A DNA stretch of 64,000 nucleotides from Thiomicrorhabdus immobilis (GTDB lineage Bacteria > Pseudomonadota > Gammaproteobacteria > Thiomicrospirales > Thiomicrospiraceae), in contig NZ_AP024202.1 in the NCBI RefSeq assembly GCF_021654855.1, forward strand, positions 1,674,001 through 1,738,000, in the 5' to 3' direction. Of this stretch, positions 39,291 to 47,968 are shown piece by piece. The notes under the pieces were generated by a model. The model was not told the DNA's origin, did not search any database, and saw nothing but the letters and a program-made list of their open reading frames with translations. The position numbers and the translations under genes were made by a program. Numbering within the stretch: the first letter of the stretch is position 1; each line of letters opens with the position of its first letter.

Positions 39291-39429
39291 AACCACGAAG
39301 CCACAAAGACACGAAGCTAAAAAATAAAAAAGATTTGTGCAATGACAGACCGATAAGAACATCCAAGATTACAAAACACCGTTCATAGTCGGTTTATATC
39401 ACCTTTATGTCTTTGTGACTTCGAGGTTC
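39291..39429. repeat. Inverted-repeat pair, 26-base arms
   Basis: The arm at 39291-39316 (starting AACCACGAAGCCACAAAGAC) matches the reverse complement of 39404-39429 at 22 of 26 positions, with 87 bases between. The CCACGAAG-like sequence resembles a repeat seen between genes in many environmental bacteria. It fills the gap between gloA and the MFS gene and could be a small non-autonomous element or a long stem-loop. Confidence 0.75.
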
Positions 39430-39453
39430 ATCATTACAATCAAGACGTTTAGT

Positions 39454-40608
39454 TTACAACGGCTCTTTTATCCATTTCAATGCGATAAAAAAAGCCACCA
39501 AAACCATAATCGCACTTAAACCGTATGCGAGCGACGCTCCGCCCGCTGTCCAACTGTAACCGGCCAACAGCATGCCTAAAGCGCCGCCCAAACCATGACT
39601 GGATGCCGCAAAAATCGCTTGGCCCTTACCGTGGTTTTTGCCTTTGAAATAGCTATCAATCAAATAGATGGCTGACGCATGAAATAAACCAAAACTGGCG
39701 GCATGTAAGAGCTGTGCAAATAACATCCAAAACACTGAATCCGCCAAAGAACCGATCAACAACCAGCGCAAAACGGTCAGAACAATGCTCAATAAAATTA
39801 AAAAACGTACCGTGTAGTTTCTGAACAATTGACTCATCCAAAAAAACACGCCGATTTCAGCCAATACACCCAGTGCCCATAATAGAGAAATGGTGGTTTT
39901 GTCATAACCTAATGCGGATAACTGAATGGTGTAAAAAGCATAGTAAACGCCGTGTGAAAGCTGAACCAGAAAACTCACTATCAATAAACTCGCCACTTCT
40001 GGCCGTTTTAAAATCGTTATAAAATCGTGACCGATACCTTCTTCGTGGATACGTTTACCATCTTTAACCAGAAAACTGCTGCCCCAGACCACCAATAAAA
40101 TAAACAGTAGATCCACTGGTAGCCAAGCCACGGAAAAAAGCTCTATCTGCCAACCAATCGCCACCACTGCGACAATAAAGCCAATTGAGCCCCACAAACG
40201 AATTTGGCCATAACGGTGTTTATCGTCCCCCAGGCACTTGAAAGTATAAGATTCGAATTGCGGTAGTGATGAATGCCAGAAAAAGCTGAAAATCAGCAGA
40301 GTTAAAAACACCGCCCAATAGCTTTCAAAAAACAGCAAGCCCATAGCGGCGAGTGCCGCCATAGCGGTAGCCAAACGTACCCAAAAAATGGAACGCCCGC
40401 TTTTATCTGCCAACCACCCCCAAATATTCGGCGCAATCACTTTGGTAAACATCATAATGCCAAGTAACTGGCCGATTTCTATCGCCGAAAAACTCAACGA
40501 CTGTAGATACAACCCCATATACGGGATGGTGGTGCCTAATACCGCAAAATACAGAAAATAATGCAGTGAAAGTCGTTTATAAGCGGTTTGATAGGAACAG
40601 TCTTTCAT
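39454..40608 (-). CDS. MFS transporter, phenylpropionate-permease-like
   Basis: Major facilitator with about twelve membrane segments, 384 residues from the ATG at 40608. The pattern with LSLHYFLYFAVLGTTIPYMGLYL, then LGIMMFTKVIAPNIWGWLADKSG and YGQIRLWGSIGFIV, is that of the HcaT/PPP subgroup (MFS_1-like). Start choice is uncertain: no strong site precedes this ATG, and a TTG 30 bases upstream is in frame. Substrate unknown. Between aroC and gloA. Confidence 0.82.
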   Translation of the reverse strand: MKDCSYQTAYKRLSLHYFLYFAVLGTTIPYMGLYLQSLSFSAIEIGQLLGIMMFTKVIAPNIWGWLADKSGRSIFWVRLATAMAALAAMGLLFFESYWAVFLTLLIFSFFWHSSLPQFESYTFKCLGDDKHRYGQIRLWGSIGFIVAVVAIGWQIELFSVAWLPVDLLFILLVVWGSSFLVKDGKRIHEEGIGHDFITILKRPEVASLLIVSFLVQLSHGVYYAFYTIQLSALGYDKTTISLLWALGVLAEIGVFFWMSQLFRNYTVRFLILLSIVLTVLRWLLIGSLADSVFWMLFAQLLHAASFGLFHASAIYLIDSYFKGKNHGKGQAIFAASSHGLGGALGMLLAGYSWTAGGASLAYGLSAIMVLVAFFIALKWIKEPL

Positions 40609-40675
40609 AAATGCGTTAACGATGACCTTATTGACCAAGATTTTAAAAAAGGGAAATTTCTGCCAATATAAAACA

Positions 40676-40687
40676 ACCAGGCCTGGA
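40676..40687. repeat. Iterated palindrome, one mismatch (upstream of MFS gene)
   Basis: ACCAGGCCTGGA, between the aroC terminator and the MFS start. Confidence 0.75.
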
Positions 40688-40708
40688 TGATTTCACTATT
40701 TGAATACA

Positions 40709-40745
40709 AACAAAAACGGAGCATGCAGTTCATCCACATACTCCG
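40709..40745 (-). terminator. Rho-independent terminator of aroC
   Basis: On the minus strand CGGAGTATG pairs with CATGCTCCG (one G-T) around an eleven-base loop, followed by TTTTTGTTTGT. It starts 33 bases past the aroC stop. Confidence 0.8.
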
Positions 40746-40777
40746 CTTTGAGTAAAACACATTTTCAGCTTCTAGCG

Positions 40778-41878
40778 TTACTCTCCGGCGTGAGCCAAAT
40801 CCATAATAGGCGGAACCACATCGCCATTTTGCGCTCGGTTACGCATGAAGTGGTCTAATAAAACAATCGCTATTTGCGCTTCGGCAATCGGTGTGGCACG
40901 AATCCCGACACATGGATCATGACGACCTTTAGTCACCATTTCCACCGCTTCGCCATTGGCATTGATGCTTTTACCTGGTGTCATAATGCTTGAGGTCGGT
41001 TTCAAAGCGATGTGTGCCACAATATCCTGGCCGGTTGAGATACCGCCTAAAATCCCACCTGCATGATTCGATAAGAACCCTTCAGGAGCCATTTCATCAC
41101 GGTGTTCGGTACCTAACTGACCGGCAACCGCAAAACCATCACCGATTTCAACCCCTTTTACCGCATTGATGCTCATTAACGCATGCGCTAAATCGGCATC
41201 CAAACGGTCAAAAATCGGCTCACCCAAACCAACCGGTACATTCTTGGCGACAATGGAGATTTTTGCGCCGACCGAATCCTTCTGTTTCAAGAGATTGTCC
41301 ATATACTGGCGAATCTCTTCACTCTTCTCCGGATTGGGACAAAAGTATTCATTACTGTTGTCAAACGGCCAGGTGACGTTTTCTACTTTAATCGGCCCTA
41401 GTTGTGAGAGATAGCCTTTGACTTCAACCCCTAAACGCTCTTTCAGATACTTTTTGGCTATTGCTCCGGCAGCGACACGCATTGCGGTTTCACGAGCTGA
41501 AGAACGCCCGCCACCGCGGTAATCACGAAAACCATACTTCTGGGTATAAGTGTAATCGGCATGAGCAGGACGGAAGGTTTCCGCTACCTTAGAATAATCT
41601 TTAGAACGTTGGTCTTTATTATGGATAATCATGCCGATTGGAGTACCGGTGGTTTTGCCTTCAAAGACACCGGACAAGATTTGCACCTCATCATCTTCAC
41701 GACGTGCGGTAGCGTGTTTAGATGTGCCAGGTTTTCTGCGGTCAAGCTCAGCTTGAATATCGGCTTCGCAGAGTTCCATACCAGGAGGACATCCGTCAAC
41801 GATACAACCCAACGCTAAACCGTGACTCTCGCCAAAGGTGGTGACTCTAAAATTTTGACCTAAAGTATTACCAGACAT
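40778..41878 (-). CDS. aroC: Chorismate synthase
   Basis: FMN-dependent last step of the shikimate pathway, feeding the trpFBA products elsewhere in the window. The signature GESHG(L)[12 protein letters not shown] is at about 16-31, and [19 protein letters not shown] and [14 protein letters not shown] are present. Length 366 residues. Divergent from the thioesterase gene. Confidence 0.98.
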   Translation of the reverse strand: MSGNTLGQNFRVTTFGESHGLALGCIVDGCPPGMELCEADIQAELDRRKPGTSKHATARREDDEVQILSGVFEGKTTGTPIGMIIHNKDQRSKDYSKVAETFRPAHADYTYTQKYGFRDYRGGGRSSARETAMRVAAGAIAKKYLKERLGVEVKGYLSQLGPIKVENVTWPFDNSNEYFCPNPEKSEEIRQYMDNLLKQKDSVGAKISIVAKNVPVGLGEPIFDRLDADLAHALMSINAVKGVEIGDGFAVAGQLGTEHRDEMAPEGFLSNHAGGILGGISTGQDIVAHIALKPTSSIMTPGKSINANGEAVEMVTKGRHDPCVGIRATPIAEAQIAIVLLDHFMRNRAQNGDVVPPIMDLAHAGE

Positions 41879-41938
41879 AAACCCGTTCTCAATATTCGTT
41901 ATAATCGGGGTATTCTATCGAAAAATCAGTTAAAAGTA

Positions 41939-42367
41939 ATGAATTCATTGAACTGGAACACAACACAAAGCCCATTTATTTACAAACATGTGGTCACCCA
42001 AGAGGAGTTGGATTTCTTGGGACATGTAAATAACAAAAGTTATTTAGCGTGGATGGAGCAAGTGGCTTGGGCGCATGCTCAAGCCGTTGGCATCACTCAA
42101 CAGCAACAGCGTGATTTGAACCGGATTATGGCAGTGTATGAAAACTGCATGCAGTACAAAGCCAGCTGTTATTTGGGGGATCGCTTACTGATTGCCACTT
42201 GGATTGGCGAACAAACCGGGTGTTGTTTGAGAAAACGCGGTTTTCAGATTATTCGTGAACAAGACCAAAAAACGGTCTTTACCGCTACCGCCACCTATGT
42301 CTGTATTGATTTAAAAACCCACCAACCTAAAAAGATTCCTAAAGAATTTATCGACCCTTATCATTGA
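41939..42367 (+). CDS. Hotdog-fold acyl-CoA thioesterase
   Basis: Protein of 142 residues of the 4-hydroxybenzoyl-CoA thioesterase group. The motif LDFLGHVNNKSYLAWMEQ at about 25-42 holds the catalytic aspartate/asparagine region. TATATYVCIDLKT is the closing strand. Members hydrolyse short- to medium-chain acyl-CoA; the substrate here is unknown. Divergent from aroC, 60 bases between starts. Confidence 0.88.
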   Translation: MNSLNWNTTQSPFIYKHVVTQEELDFLGHVNNKSYLAWMEQVAWAHAQAVGITQQQQRDLNRIMAVYENCMQYKASCYLGDRLLIATWIGEQTGCCLRKRGFQIIREQDQKTVFTATATYVCIDLKTHQPKKIPKEFIDPYH

Positions 42368-42399
42368 GGTTCATCCCGCTAACTCATTGATAACCTCAG

Positions 42400-42714
42400 T
42401 CAAAACACCAGGTCACCAAATCCCCAAATAAAAGTACCCAATACCACGGTAAAATGCGCTACCCAAACCTTTTTTTTATGCCATTTTGAGGGTGACAAAT
42501 CGGGAATATCGGTATCGCTATCCACTTTGGCCAGGCCTGCATATAATCGATTTAACTCTGCATGTAACAAAATATATTCGGTCATCAACGATAACAGCAC
42601 CACCAAACTACCAAAACGGGCAAACCAATGGGGCTCAAAAGCTAAGCCTAAAATAAAACCGATTAACGCCACCACCCATGCTGACACAAGCAATAAACTA
42701 CTTTTCTTTTGCAC
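42400..42714 (-). CDS. Hypothetical membrane protein
   Basis: I do not recognise the family. The 104-residue protein has three membrane segments, at about 5-26, 34-53 and 82-103, and a basic cytoplasmic loop with SPSKWHKKK. The GTG start has an AAGGAAAAA site. A diverged CAGGCCTG core at 42530-42541 falls in its codons for AGLAK. It converges with the thioesterase gene. Confidence 0.75.
   Translation of the reverse strand: MQKKSSLLLVSAWVVALIGFILGLAFEPHWFARFGSLVVLLSLMTEYILLHAELNRLYAGLAKVDSDTDIPDLSPSKWHKKKVWVAHFTVVLGTFIWGFGDLVF
42530..42541. repeat. Iterated palindrome core, diverged
   Basis: GCCAGGCCTGCA keeps the CAGGCCTG core; coded as Gly-Leu-Ala in the small membrane protein. Confidence 0.5.
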
Positions 42715-42965
42715 GATTTTTCCTTAATGTTTTTTATTATCCTAGATAATTGTTATCCATCTGCCAAGATATGAATTCACAACAATCCGTCCTTAATGCT
42801 TTAAACAGACTTCAACAAACTCTTTTCACAATGCTTCAATAGTTGCATAAAACATTGAAATTTGAAGGGTGCTAAAGTTTAGGCAACACTTCAGAAAGAT
42901 AAATGTTCAAAAACATCATTGGCCAATAACAATTACAAAATTAGCGAAGTGTATTGGAGAGTACC

Positions 42966-43490
42966 ATGAAACGACTTATCAGCGTATTTGCTAGCTTAAC
43001 GACACTAACTTTAGGCATAACCTTAACCGGTTGTGTTACCCATTCCCCGGTGAGAACCGTCCATGTAGTCAAGCATCAACCGGTTAATTACTATCATACC
43101 GGTTATAAACCCCACTCTACTTACTCAGCCTATCCCTCTTTCAGTACTCATGGTAGCTATAAGAGCATTAATGTTTATACCCGCTACGATTCTCATAACC
43201 CTAAAAAAGATTATCCTACCGAACACTACAAACATAAAATCAACAAGCCTAAAAATCCATATCAACCTGTGCAGTATGAACAAAAACGGGGCAAAACGGA
43301 AAAAGTCATTAGGATTGTTAAAAAAAACCCACCTATTGTTGCGAATAACACCAACCCTAGCAAGCCTATAAAAGTAGGTGAACGAGATTCTAAAAACCAT
43401 CATTCTCGCTACCACGACAACAAACAAAAAGGTGATAAGAGTGACAACAGAAGAGAGAAAGACAATAATCGCGAGCGCAATTACCGTTAA
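42966..43490 (+). CDS. Basic lipoprotein of unknown function
   Basis: Predicted lipoprotein: a signal peptide of 22 residues ends in LTG followed by Cys23. The mature 152 residues are low-complexity and rich in His, Tyr, Lys, Asn, Arg and Pro (HTGYKPHSTYSAYPSFST, then a lysine/proline middle, then DNKQKGDKSDNRREKDNN). The tail is strongly basic and probably disordered, possibly binding an anionic surface. The ATG at 42966 has GGAGAG ahead. No neighbour suggests a role. Confidence 0.8.
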   Translation: MKRLISVFASLTTLTLGITLTGCVTHSPVRTVHVVKHQPVNYYHTGYKPHSTYSAYPSFSTHGSYKSINVYTRYDSHNPKKDYPTEHYKHKINKPKNPYQPVQYEQKRGKTEKVIRIVKKNPPIVANNTNPSKPIKVGERDSKNHHSRYHDNKQKGDKSDNRREKDNNRERNYR

Positions 43491-43522
43491 TGTTCAATCT
43501 TGGGCAGATTGATAAAAAGTGA

Positions 43523-43557
43523 ATCCAAGCAACGTTGACCGCTCAGGTTGCTTGGAT
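43523..43557 (+). repeat. Stem-loop without T run
   Basis: ATCCAAGCAAC pairs perfectly with GTTGCTTGGAT around a 13-base loop, 33 bases past the lipoprotein gene. No T run follows, and a terminator comes 20 bases later. Confidence 0.65.
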
Positions 43558-43575
43558 TTGGTATCGTTACGATTT

Positions 43576-43610
43576 AACCCTACAAGATGATGGCTGTAGG
43601 GTTCTTTCTT
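43576..43610 (+). terminator. Terminator of lipoprotein gene
   Basis: AACCCTACA pairs with TGTAGGGTT around a ten-base loop, followed by CTTTCTT. Plus-strand orientation. Confidence 0.75.
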
Positions 43611-43642
43611 AAACGTATTTTATTAAGCTTATTTTACTAAAA

Positions 43643-44221
43643 TCACTTTTTGACCCCTTCAATATTCAATTCTAATAAAACCGTAGCCGATGCCGGCCCC
43701 AAATCTTTGGAAATATTGTAGTCCGCAAGTTTGATTTCGGTGTTACCGTTAAAACCGGAACGATAACCACCCCAAGGATCTTTACCCTCACCCACTTTAT
43801 GAGCTTGGATTACAATCGGTTTGGTAACACCATTTAAAGTGAAGTTCCCTTTAATTTCAATCGTCTTATCCGAACCACTAAATGCCGTACTCACAAAGCT
43901 CGATTCAGGATACTTATTCACATTCAAAAAATCGGCGGAACGTAGATGTTTATCACGTTCAGCATGGTTGGTATTCACACTATCGGTTTTGATTTTCACC
44001 TGAATTTTACTGTTCGCTATATTTTCATTGTCATATTGATAATCACCCGAAAAATGATTAAAACGCCCGACAATCCAACTATAGCCCAAATGCTGAATCT
44101 TAAAATTAATTGAAGCATGCATGCCTTGAGTATCGATTGCATAATCGACAGGGGCAGAAACCGCCACAGTCGGTGCGCCGATCAGGCTCGTTGCTAGAAA
44201 CAATACTTTTAATTTCGTCAT
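43643..44221 (-). CDS. YceI family periplasmic protein
   Basis: Lipocalin-like periplasmic protein that, in the family, binds polyisoprenoid lipids. From the ATG at 44221 (AGGAG site) it has 192 residues with a signal peptide ending near VAVSA. Repeated beta-strand blocks follow: YAIDTQGMHASINFKIQHLGYSWIVGRFNHF and GNFTLNGVTKPIVIQ are typical. It follows the cytochrome b561 gene by 92 bases; this pair is commonly found together. Confidence 0.92.
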   Translation of the reverse strand: MTKLKVLFLATSLIGAPTVAVSAPVDYAIDTQGMHASINFKIQHLGYSWIVGRFNHFSGDYQYDNENIANSKIQVKIKTDSVNTNHAERDKHLRSADFLNVNKYPESSFVSTAFSGSDKTIEIKGNFTLNGVTKPIVIQAHKVGEGKDPWGGYRSGFNGNTEIKLADYNISKDLGPASATVLLELNIEGVKK

Positions 44222-44313
44222 GATATTTCTCCTAAATTGCTTGTTTAATATTGATGATTTTTGTGACTTATATTGCTGTTGATTCAATAGGTAATAAACG
44301 TCTTACTTAATGG

Positions 44314-44892
44314 TTAGTTAGTTTCATTTTTAATAGGCTTTAACATGCGCCTTAGAGTGTCATCGCCATCATATAAGTGGTGTTTTAAGGCCGCTACAAG
44401 GTGTAAACCGACCAGACCGATTAAGCTGAATGCCAGAATTTCATGAACATCTCCGGCTATATCTGCCTGGTAATCAAAAGGTTCAAACAACACCGGTATT
44501 TCAAACCAGTTAAATACCGATATAGGCTGGGATTCTGCTGTGGAGATCAAATAACCGCTAACGCCTAACAGCACAACCAATAAGTACATGGTCAAATGGG
44601 CCGTATGCGCAATCAACCCCATAGCAACACTACCTTGAATTTGTGGACGAGGCTGGCTGGTATTCCAAAGTAAACGAACGAGCATAGTCAACACCACGAT
44701 GACACCGACAGACTTATGAACAAAAGGGGCTTGATGGTACCAGGTTGAATAGTAATCAAGGCCAACCATCCACAACCCTAAAACAAACAAAGCGATAATT
44801 GAGATTGCCATTGACCAATGCAACACAATAGAAACCCATCCATATGAATGGCTGCTATTGCCCATTTGAATGGATGTTGTATTAGATTCCAT
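44314..44892 (-). CDS. Cytochrome b561
   Basis: Four-helix di-haem b membrane protein, 192 residues. Haem ligand histidines are expected in VLHWSMA, FVHKSVG, HTAHL and LVGLHLVAALKHH. The ATG at 44892 has GGAG with a seven-base spacer; the ATG six bases upstream abuts that site. The family passes electrons from quinol or other donors in the membrane. Paired with yceI. Confidence 0.9.
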   Translation of the reverse strand: MESNTTSIQMGNSSHSYGWVSIVLHWSMAISIIALFVLGLWMVGLDYYSTWYHQAPFVHKSVGVIVVLTMLVRLLWNTSQPRPQIQGSVAMGLIAHTAHLTMYLLVVLLGVSGYLISTAESQPISVFNWFEIPVLFEPFDYQADIAGDVHEILAFSLIGLVGLHLVAALKHHLYDGDDTLRRMLKPIKNETN

Positions 44893-45266
44893 CGTCATCT
44901 CCCTATAACAATCGTATTTAACAATCTTCTATAACAATCGATTTACTGCTGAACTTCAGCAAGTGTGTGTTTCGTCTTAAGTTAGAAGTTATCTTAGCGA
45001 CAGCAATTGTTCCAATAAAGAGGCAAAACAATAAAACACTGTTAACAAAAACAGAACAAATACGATTACAGTTTATTTACAAAAAGTTTGATGGGAGTGA
45101 GGAATGGCTAATCGGCAACCGTTAGAAAAGGGGTAATACAATCGCCTTAGAAAACAAACAGGCCTGGTAGAAATCAATTCGACCAGGCCTGTTAACTTAT
45201 TTCTAATTGGGTTTTTATTAGAGCTTAAATTTTAATAAAGCTTAATAGAACTTAGTTAATGGAAAC
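44893..45266. other. Long intergenic region between cytochrome b561 and carbonic anhydrase
   Basis: No convincing gene. It holds a direct repeat of TATAACAATCG at 44904-44914 and 44930-44940, just upstream of the b561 start, and the paired palindromes at 45157-45193. The remainder is AT-rich and probably contains the b561 promoter on the minus strand. Confidence 0.6.
45157..45193 (-). terminator. Stem from two iterated palindromes, carbonic anhydrase terminator
   Basis: AACAGGCCTGGT at 45157-45168 and ACCAGGCCTGTT at 45182-45193 are perfect reverse complements of each other, 13 bases apart. On the minus strand the stem is followed by TGTTTTCT, so it may end the carbonic anhydrase transcript. 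Each arm is also nearly self-complementary, so alternative folds are possible. Confidence 0.65.
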
Positions 45267-46226
45267 TTAATAAAACTCGTACATAGGAGGTTCTTGAATC
45301 TGTTCCGACCAAGATTTTAAAACGGCTCTTGAATTGATTTCTTGAGTTGGACGAGCGTTCTCCCCCATGACTTCATTCATTTTTTCAATCTGTTCAGCAG
45401 AAGCTTCAATAGGATGTTTAAACACCATCCAATACACCCCTTCCGAACAGGGTGGTGTGGTTAAAGAACCACTATATTTATAAAACTCGGTATTACCCGG
45501 CACAAACATCACTGGGTTTAAACTCAGATTTCGGTGAATCTCTTGTTTGCCGATCTCTTTTGGCAGATGGGTCAACAGAGTTTCAATTTGCGGGTTTTCT
45601 TCTCCTTCTTGGAAAAGGACTCCCATCACCGCAAGATTACCATCCCCATCTTTATGCACCAAGTGAACTTCCATCGGGTAATTAAAGCCCTCTTTTTTAT
45701 GTTCACTTGGAGTGTGGAAATGGAATTGCAGCAACTCATAACGGTGCCCCCCTACCTTGATGTAACTGCCTAACGGGTAATTCACCTGTAGAGTATGCCC
45801 ATTATTCAGCATCTTTAAAGGCACATCACGGTAATGGATATCCAACTGTGGCAACCCAGTCGTACCCACACCACCTTTATCGCGCAAATCAATGGGGGAC
45901 TGGTTTTTACCGATTTTACAACTGATGTTCTCCGGTGCCAAATCCCCCCAATGGCGAGGGCCGCCTTCACCACTGTAACCCCAATGCACAGCATGCTTTT
46001 CATTGACAGCATGAGTTTTATCCGCCTCAGGGCTTGGTTGCGGAGCCGCATGAGTATCATGAGAATTTGCGGAAGCGGGAGCTTGCGCCTCGGCCTTGGC
46101 CTTAAGTTCGGCACCTAAATCCACCAACACTTCATCGGATTTAGAAGGTTTAGGGGTTTGCGCGATTGCCTGGGTGGCGCTTAGGCTCAAAGCTATCAGC
46201 AATGTTTTTAAAGCTAGCTGTCTCAT
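45267..46226 (-). CDS. Periplasmic alpha-carbonic anhydrase
   Basis: Zinc enzyme interconverting CO2 and bicarbonate. A signal peptide (about 1-22, ending AIA) marks export. A linker of about 60 residues, rich in His, Pro and Ala, precedes the catalytic domain that starts at HWGYSGEGGPRHWG. Zinc ligands His169 and His171 (FHFH) and His188 (EVHLVH) are present, and TTPPCSEGV with Cys103 provides the usual disulfide. The ATG at 46226 has GGAG six bases ahead; the frame 12 bases upstream lacks a site. It fits an autotroph's carbon supply. Confidence 0.95.
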   Translation of the reverse strand: MRQLALKTLLIALSLSATQAIAQTPKPSKSDEVLVDLGAELKAKAEAQAPASANSHDTHAAPQPSPEADKTHAVNEKHAVHWGYSGEGGPRHWGDLAPENISCKIGKNQSPIDLRDKGGVGTTGLPQLDIHYRDVPLKMLNNGHTLQVNYPLGSYIKVGGHRYELLQFHFHTPSEHKKEGFNYPMEVHLVHKDGDGNLAVMGVLFQEGEENPQIETLLTHLPKEIGKQEIHRNLSLNPVMFVPGNTEFYKYSGSLTTPPCSEGVYWMVFKHPIEASAEQIEKMNEVMGENARPTQEINSRAVLKSWSEQIQEPPMYEFY

Positions 46227-46321
46227 CGAGGGCTCCATAGGGTAAACATAAAGGTAATATAATCGGTAAATTCAGTAGATGAATTTGTTAGTCAACATTA
46301 AAAAACACTAGCAATAACTTT

Positions 46322-46333
46322 GCCAGGCCTGCT
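46322..46333. repeat. Iterated palindrome core, diverged (prmB-cah gap)
   Basis: GCCAGGCCTGCT; two mismatches to the 12-mer. Downstream of prmB and upstream of the carbonic anhydrase gene. Confidence 0.6.
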
Positions 46334-46373
46334 GACTAAAAAACAGAATGAGCTCAAGAACCGCTAAAAAGGA

Positions 46374-47312
46374 TTATTCCGCGGGCAAAAGCTGGGCATC
46401 CAAAATATCTTGAAACAGTTCAAGCTCCGATTTTTGAATCGCAAAAACCCCTTCACCGCCATTTTCAAACTCAAACCAATACAGAGGCAACTCAGGATAG
46501 GTTTGCTCGACAAAGTACTGAGAAACCCCTACTTCCACAATCAAAACCCCATCCTCTTTCAGGTACTTAGGCGCTTCGGCTAGAATTTTACGAACCAAAT
46601 CCAAACCATCATGCCCAGCGGCCAAACCTAAACTCGGCTCTTGTTTGAACTCTTCGGGCAAGGCGTTCATTTCGATTTCGTCCACATAGGGTGGGTTAGA
46701 AACAATCAGATCATACTTTTTGCCTTCTAAGCTAGAGTACAAATCCGACTCTATCGCATGCGCAAATTCGTTTAGACCATACTGATCAATATTCTGCTGT
46801 GCAACCGCTAAGGCTTCTGGCGAAATATCGACCAAATCCACTTCTGCGTTGGGAAAAGCCTTAAGAGACGCAATCCCAATACAACCACTCCCGGTACATA
46901 AATCGAGCACATTGGTCACCGACTCGGCTTCCACCCAAGGGGCATAATTTTGTTCAATCAATTCCGCAATCGGCGAACGCGGTACCAAAGTGTGTTCATT
47001 TACAATGAAACGCAAGCCAGCGAACCAAGCCTCCCCCGTCAAGTAAGCGGCGGGTTTACGAGTTTCGATTCTTCTTTGAAAAAGTTCACTCACCCTTTGC
47101 TTTTCGGGCTGGGTCAATTTAGCTTGCCAGTATAATTCTGGCACTTCTGCTGGCAGGTGTAGTGCAAAAAACACCAGTACTTTAGCTTCATCAAAGGCAT
47201 TATCGGTGCCATGCCCAAAAAACAGCTCCGCCTGTTTGAAGAGGCTCCCTCCCCAACGAATAAAATCGGTAACGTTTTCTAAACCTTCATACTGGTAATT
47301 GATATTTGTCAT
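46374..47312 (-). CDS. prmB: 50S ribosomal protein L3 N5-glutamine methyltransferase
   Basis: Methylates a glutamine of ribosomal protein L3. The HemK-like SAM fold has VLDLCTGSGCIGI and the catalytic NPPYVDEIEM. The distinctive LTGEAWFAGLRFIVNEHTLVPRSP block favours PrmB over PrmC. Length 312 residues. Upstream lies mogA, 21 bases away. Confidence 0.93.
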   Translation of the reverse strand: MTNINYQYEGLENVTDFIRWGGSLFKQAELFFGHGTDNAFDEAKVLVFFALHLPAEVPELYWQAKLTQPEKQRVSELFQRRIETRKPAAYLTGEAWFAGLRFIVNEHTLVPRSPIAELIEQNYAPWVEAESVTNVLDLCTGSGCIGIASLKAFPNAEVDLVDISPEALAVAQQNIDQYGLNEFAHAIESDLYSSLEGKKYDLIVSNPPYVDEIEMNALPEEFKQEPSLGLAAGHDGLDLVRKILAEAPKYLKEDGVLIVEVGVSQYFVEQTYPELPLYWFEFENGGEGVFAIQKSELELFQDILDAQLLPAE

Positions 47313-47333
47313 TTTGACAGGCCTTTTTAAAAT

Positions 47334-47888
47334 TTATGCAGTTGGCTTTTTAGCGTGTTTTGGTCTGAAACCTTTGATGAAGCTATCGTCCGTTTCAAGG
47401 TAAGGACCTTCAATCAAGTCAATACAATATGGCACGGCGGGAAATACCGCTTCTAGGCATTCACCAATTGCCGAAGGTTTACCTGGCAAATTAATGATCA
47501 AACAAGAACCACGAGTACCGGCAATTTGTCGTGACAAGATGGCGGTCGGTACATACTTCAATGAAACCGCACGCATCTGCTCGGCAAAGCCATCTAAGAT
47601 TTTATCGCACACGTTTTCTGTCGCTTCCGGAGTCACATCACGTTTGGCTGGCCCGGTTCCTCCAGTAGTTAAAATCAACCCACATCCTTGGTTATCCACC
47701 ATATCAATCAAGGTGGCTTCAATCAGACTTTGCTCGTCTTCGATCACCTTGGCAACCGCCGTCCATTCATTGGTCAACGCCTTGCCAATCCACTCCTGCA
47801 TGGCCGGACCACCCAAGTCTTCATACTCTCCCCGGCTCGCTCTATCGGAGACGGTTACAAAACCGATTTTAATTTCACTATTTTGCAT
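47334..47888 (-). CDS. mogA: Molybdopterin adenylyltransferase
   Basis: Adenylates molybdopterin before molybdenum insertion. The 184-residue protein has the MogA blocks IGFVTVSDRASRGEYED, LILTTGGTGPAKRDVTPEA and INLPGKPSAIGECLEAVFPAVPYCIDLI. It is upstream of prmB on the minus strand and divergent from lon. Confidence 0.95.
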   Translation of the reverse strand: MQNSEIKIGFVTVSDRASRGEYEDLGGPAMQEWIGKALTNEWTAVAKVIEDEQSLIEATLIDMVDNQGCGLILTTGGTGPAKRDVTPEATENVCDKILDGFAEQMRAVSLKYVPTAILSRQIAGTRGSCLIINLPGKPSAIGECLEAVFPAVPYCIDLIEGPYLETDDSFIKGFRPKHAKKPTA

Positions 47889-47968
47889 GTTTTACTCTTG
47901 AATCTCTCTATTTGTGTCCGCATATAATACCGTATTCTTCCCACTTTTAGACAGATGCCAATAAAAAT

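Noticed and set aside
45104-45136. Ten-residue open frame with a good GGGAGTGAGGA site
   Set aside because: Too short to support as a gene; no adjacent gene on the plus strand that it could regulate.
47494-47901. Plus-strand open frame of 135 codons
   Set aside because: Antisense to mogA, which is clearly coding.
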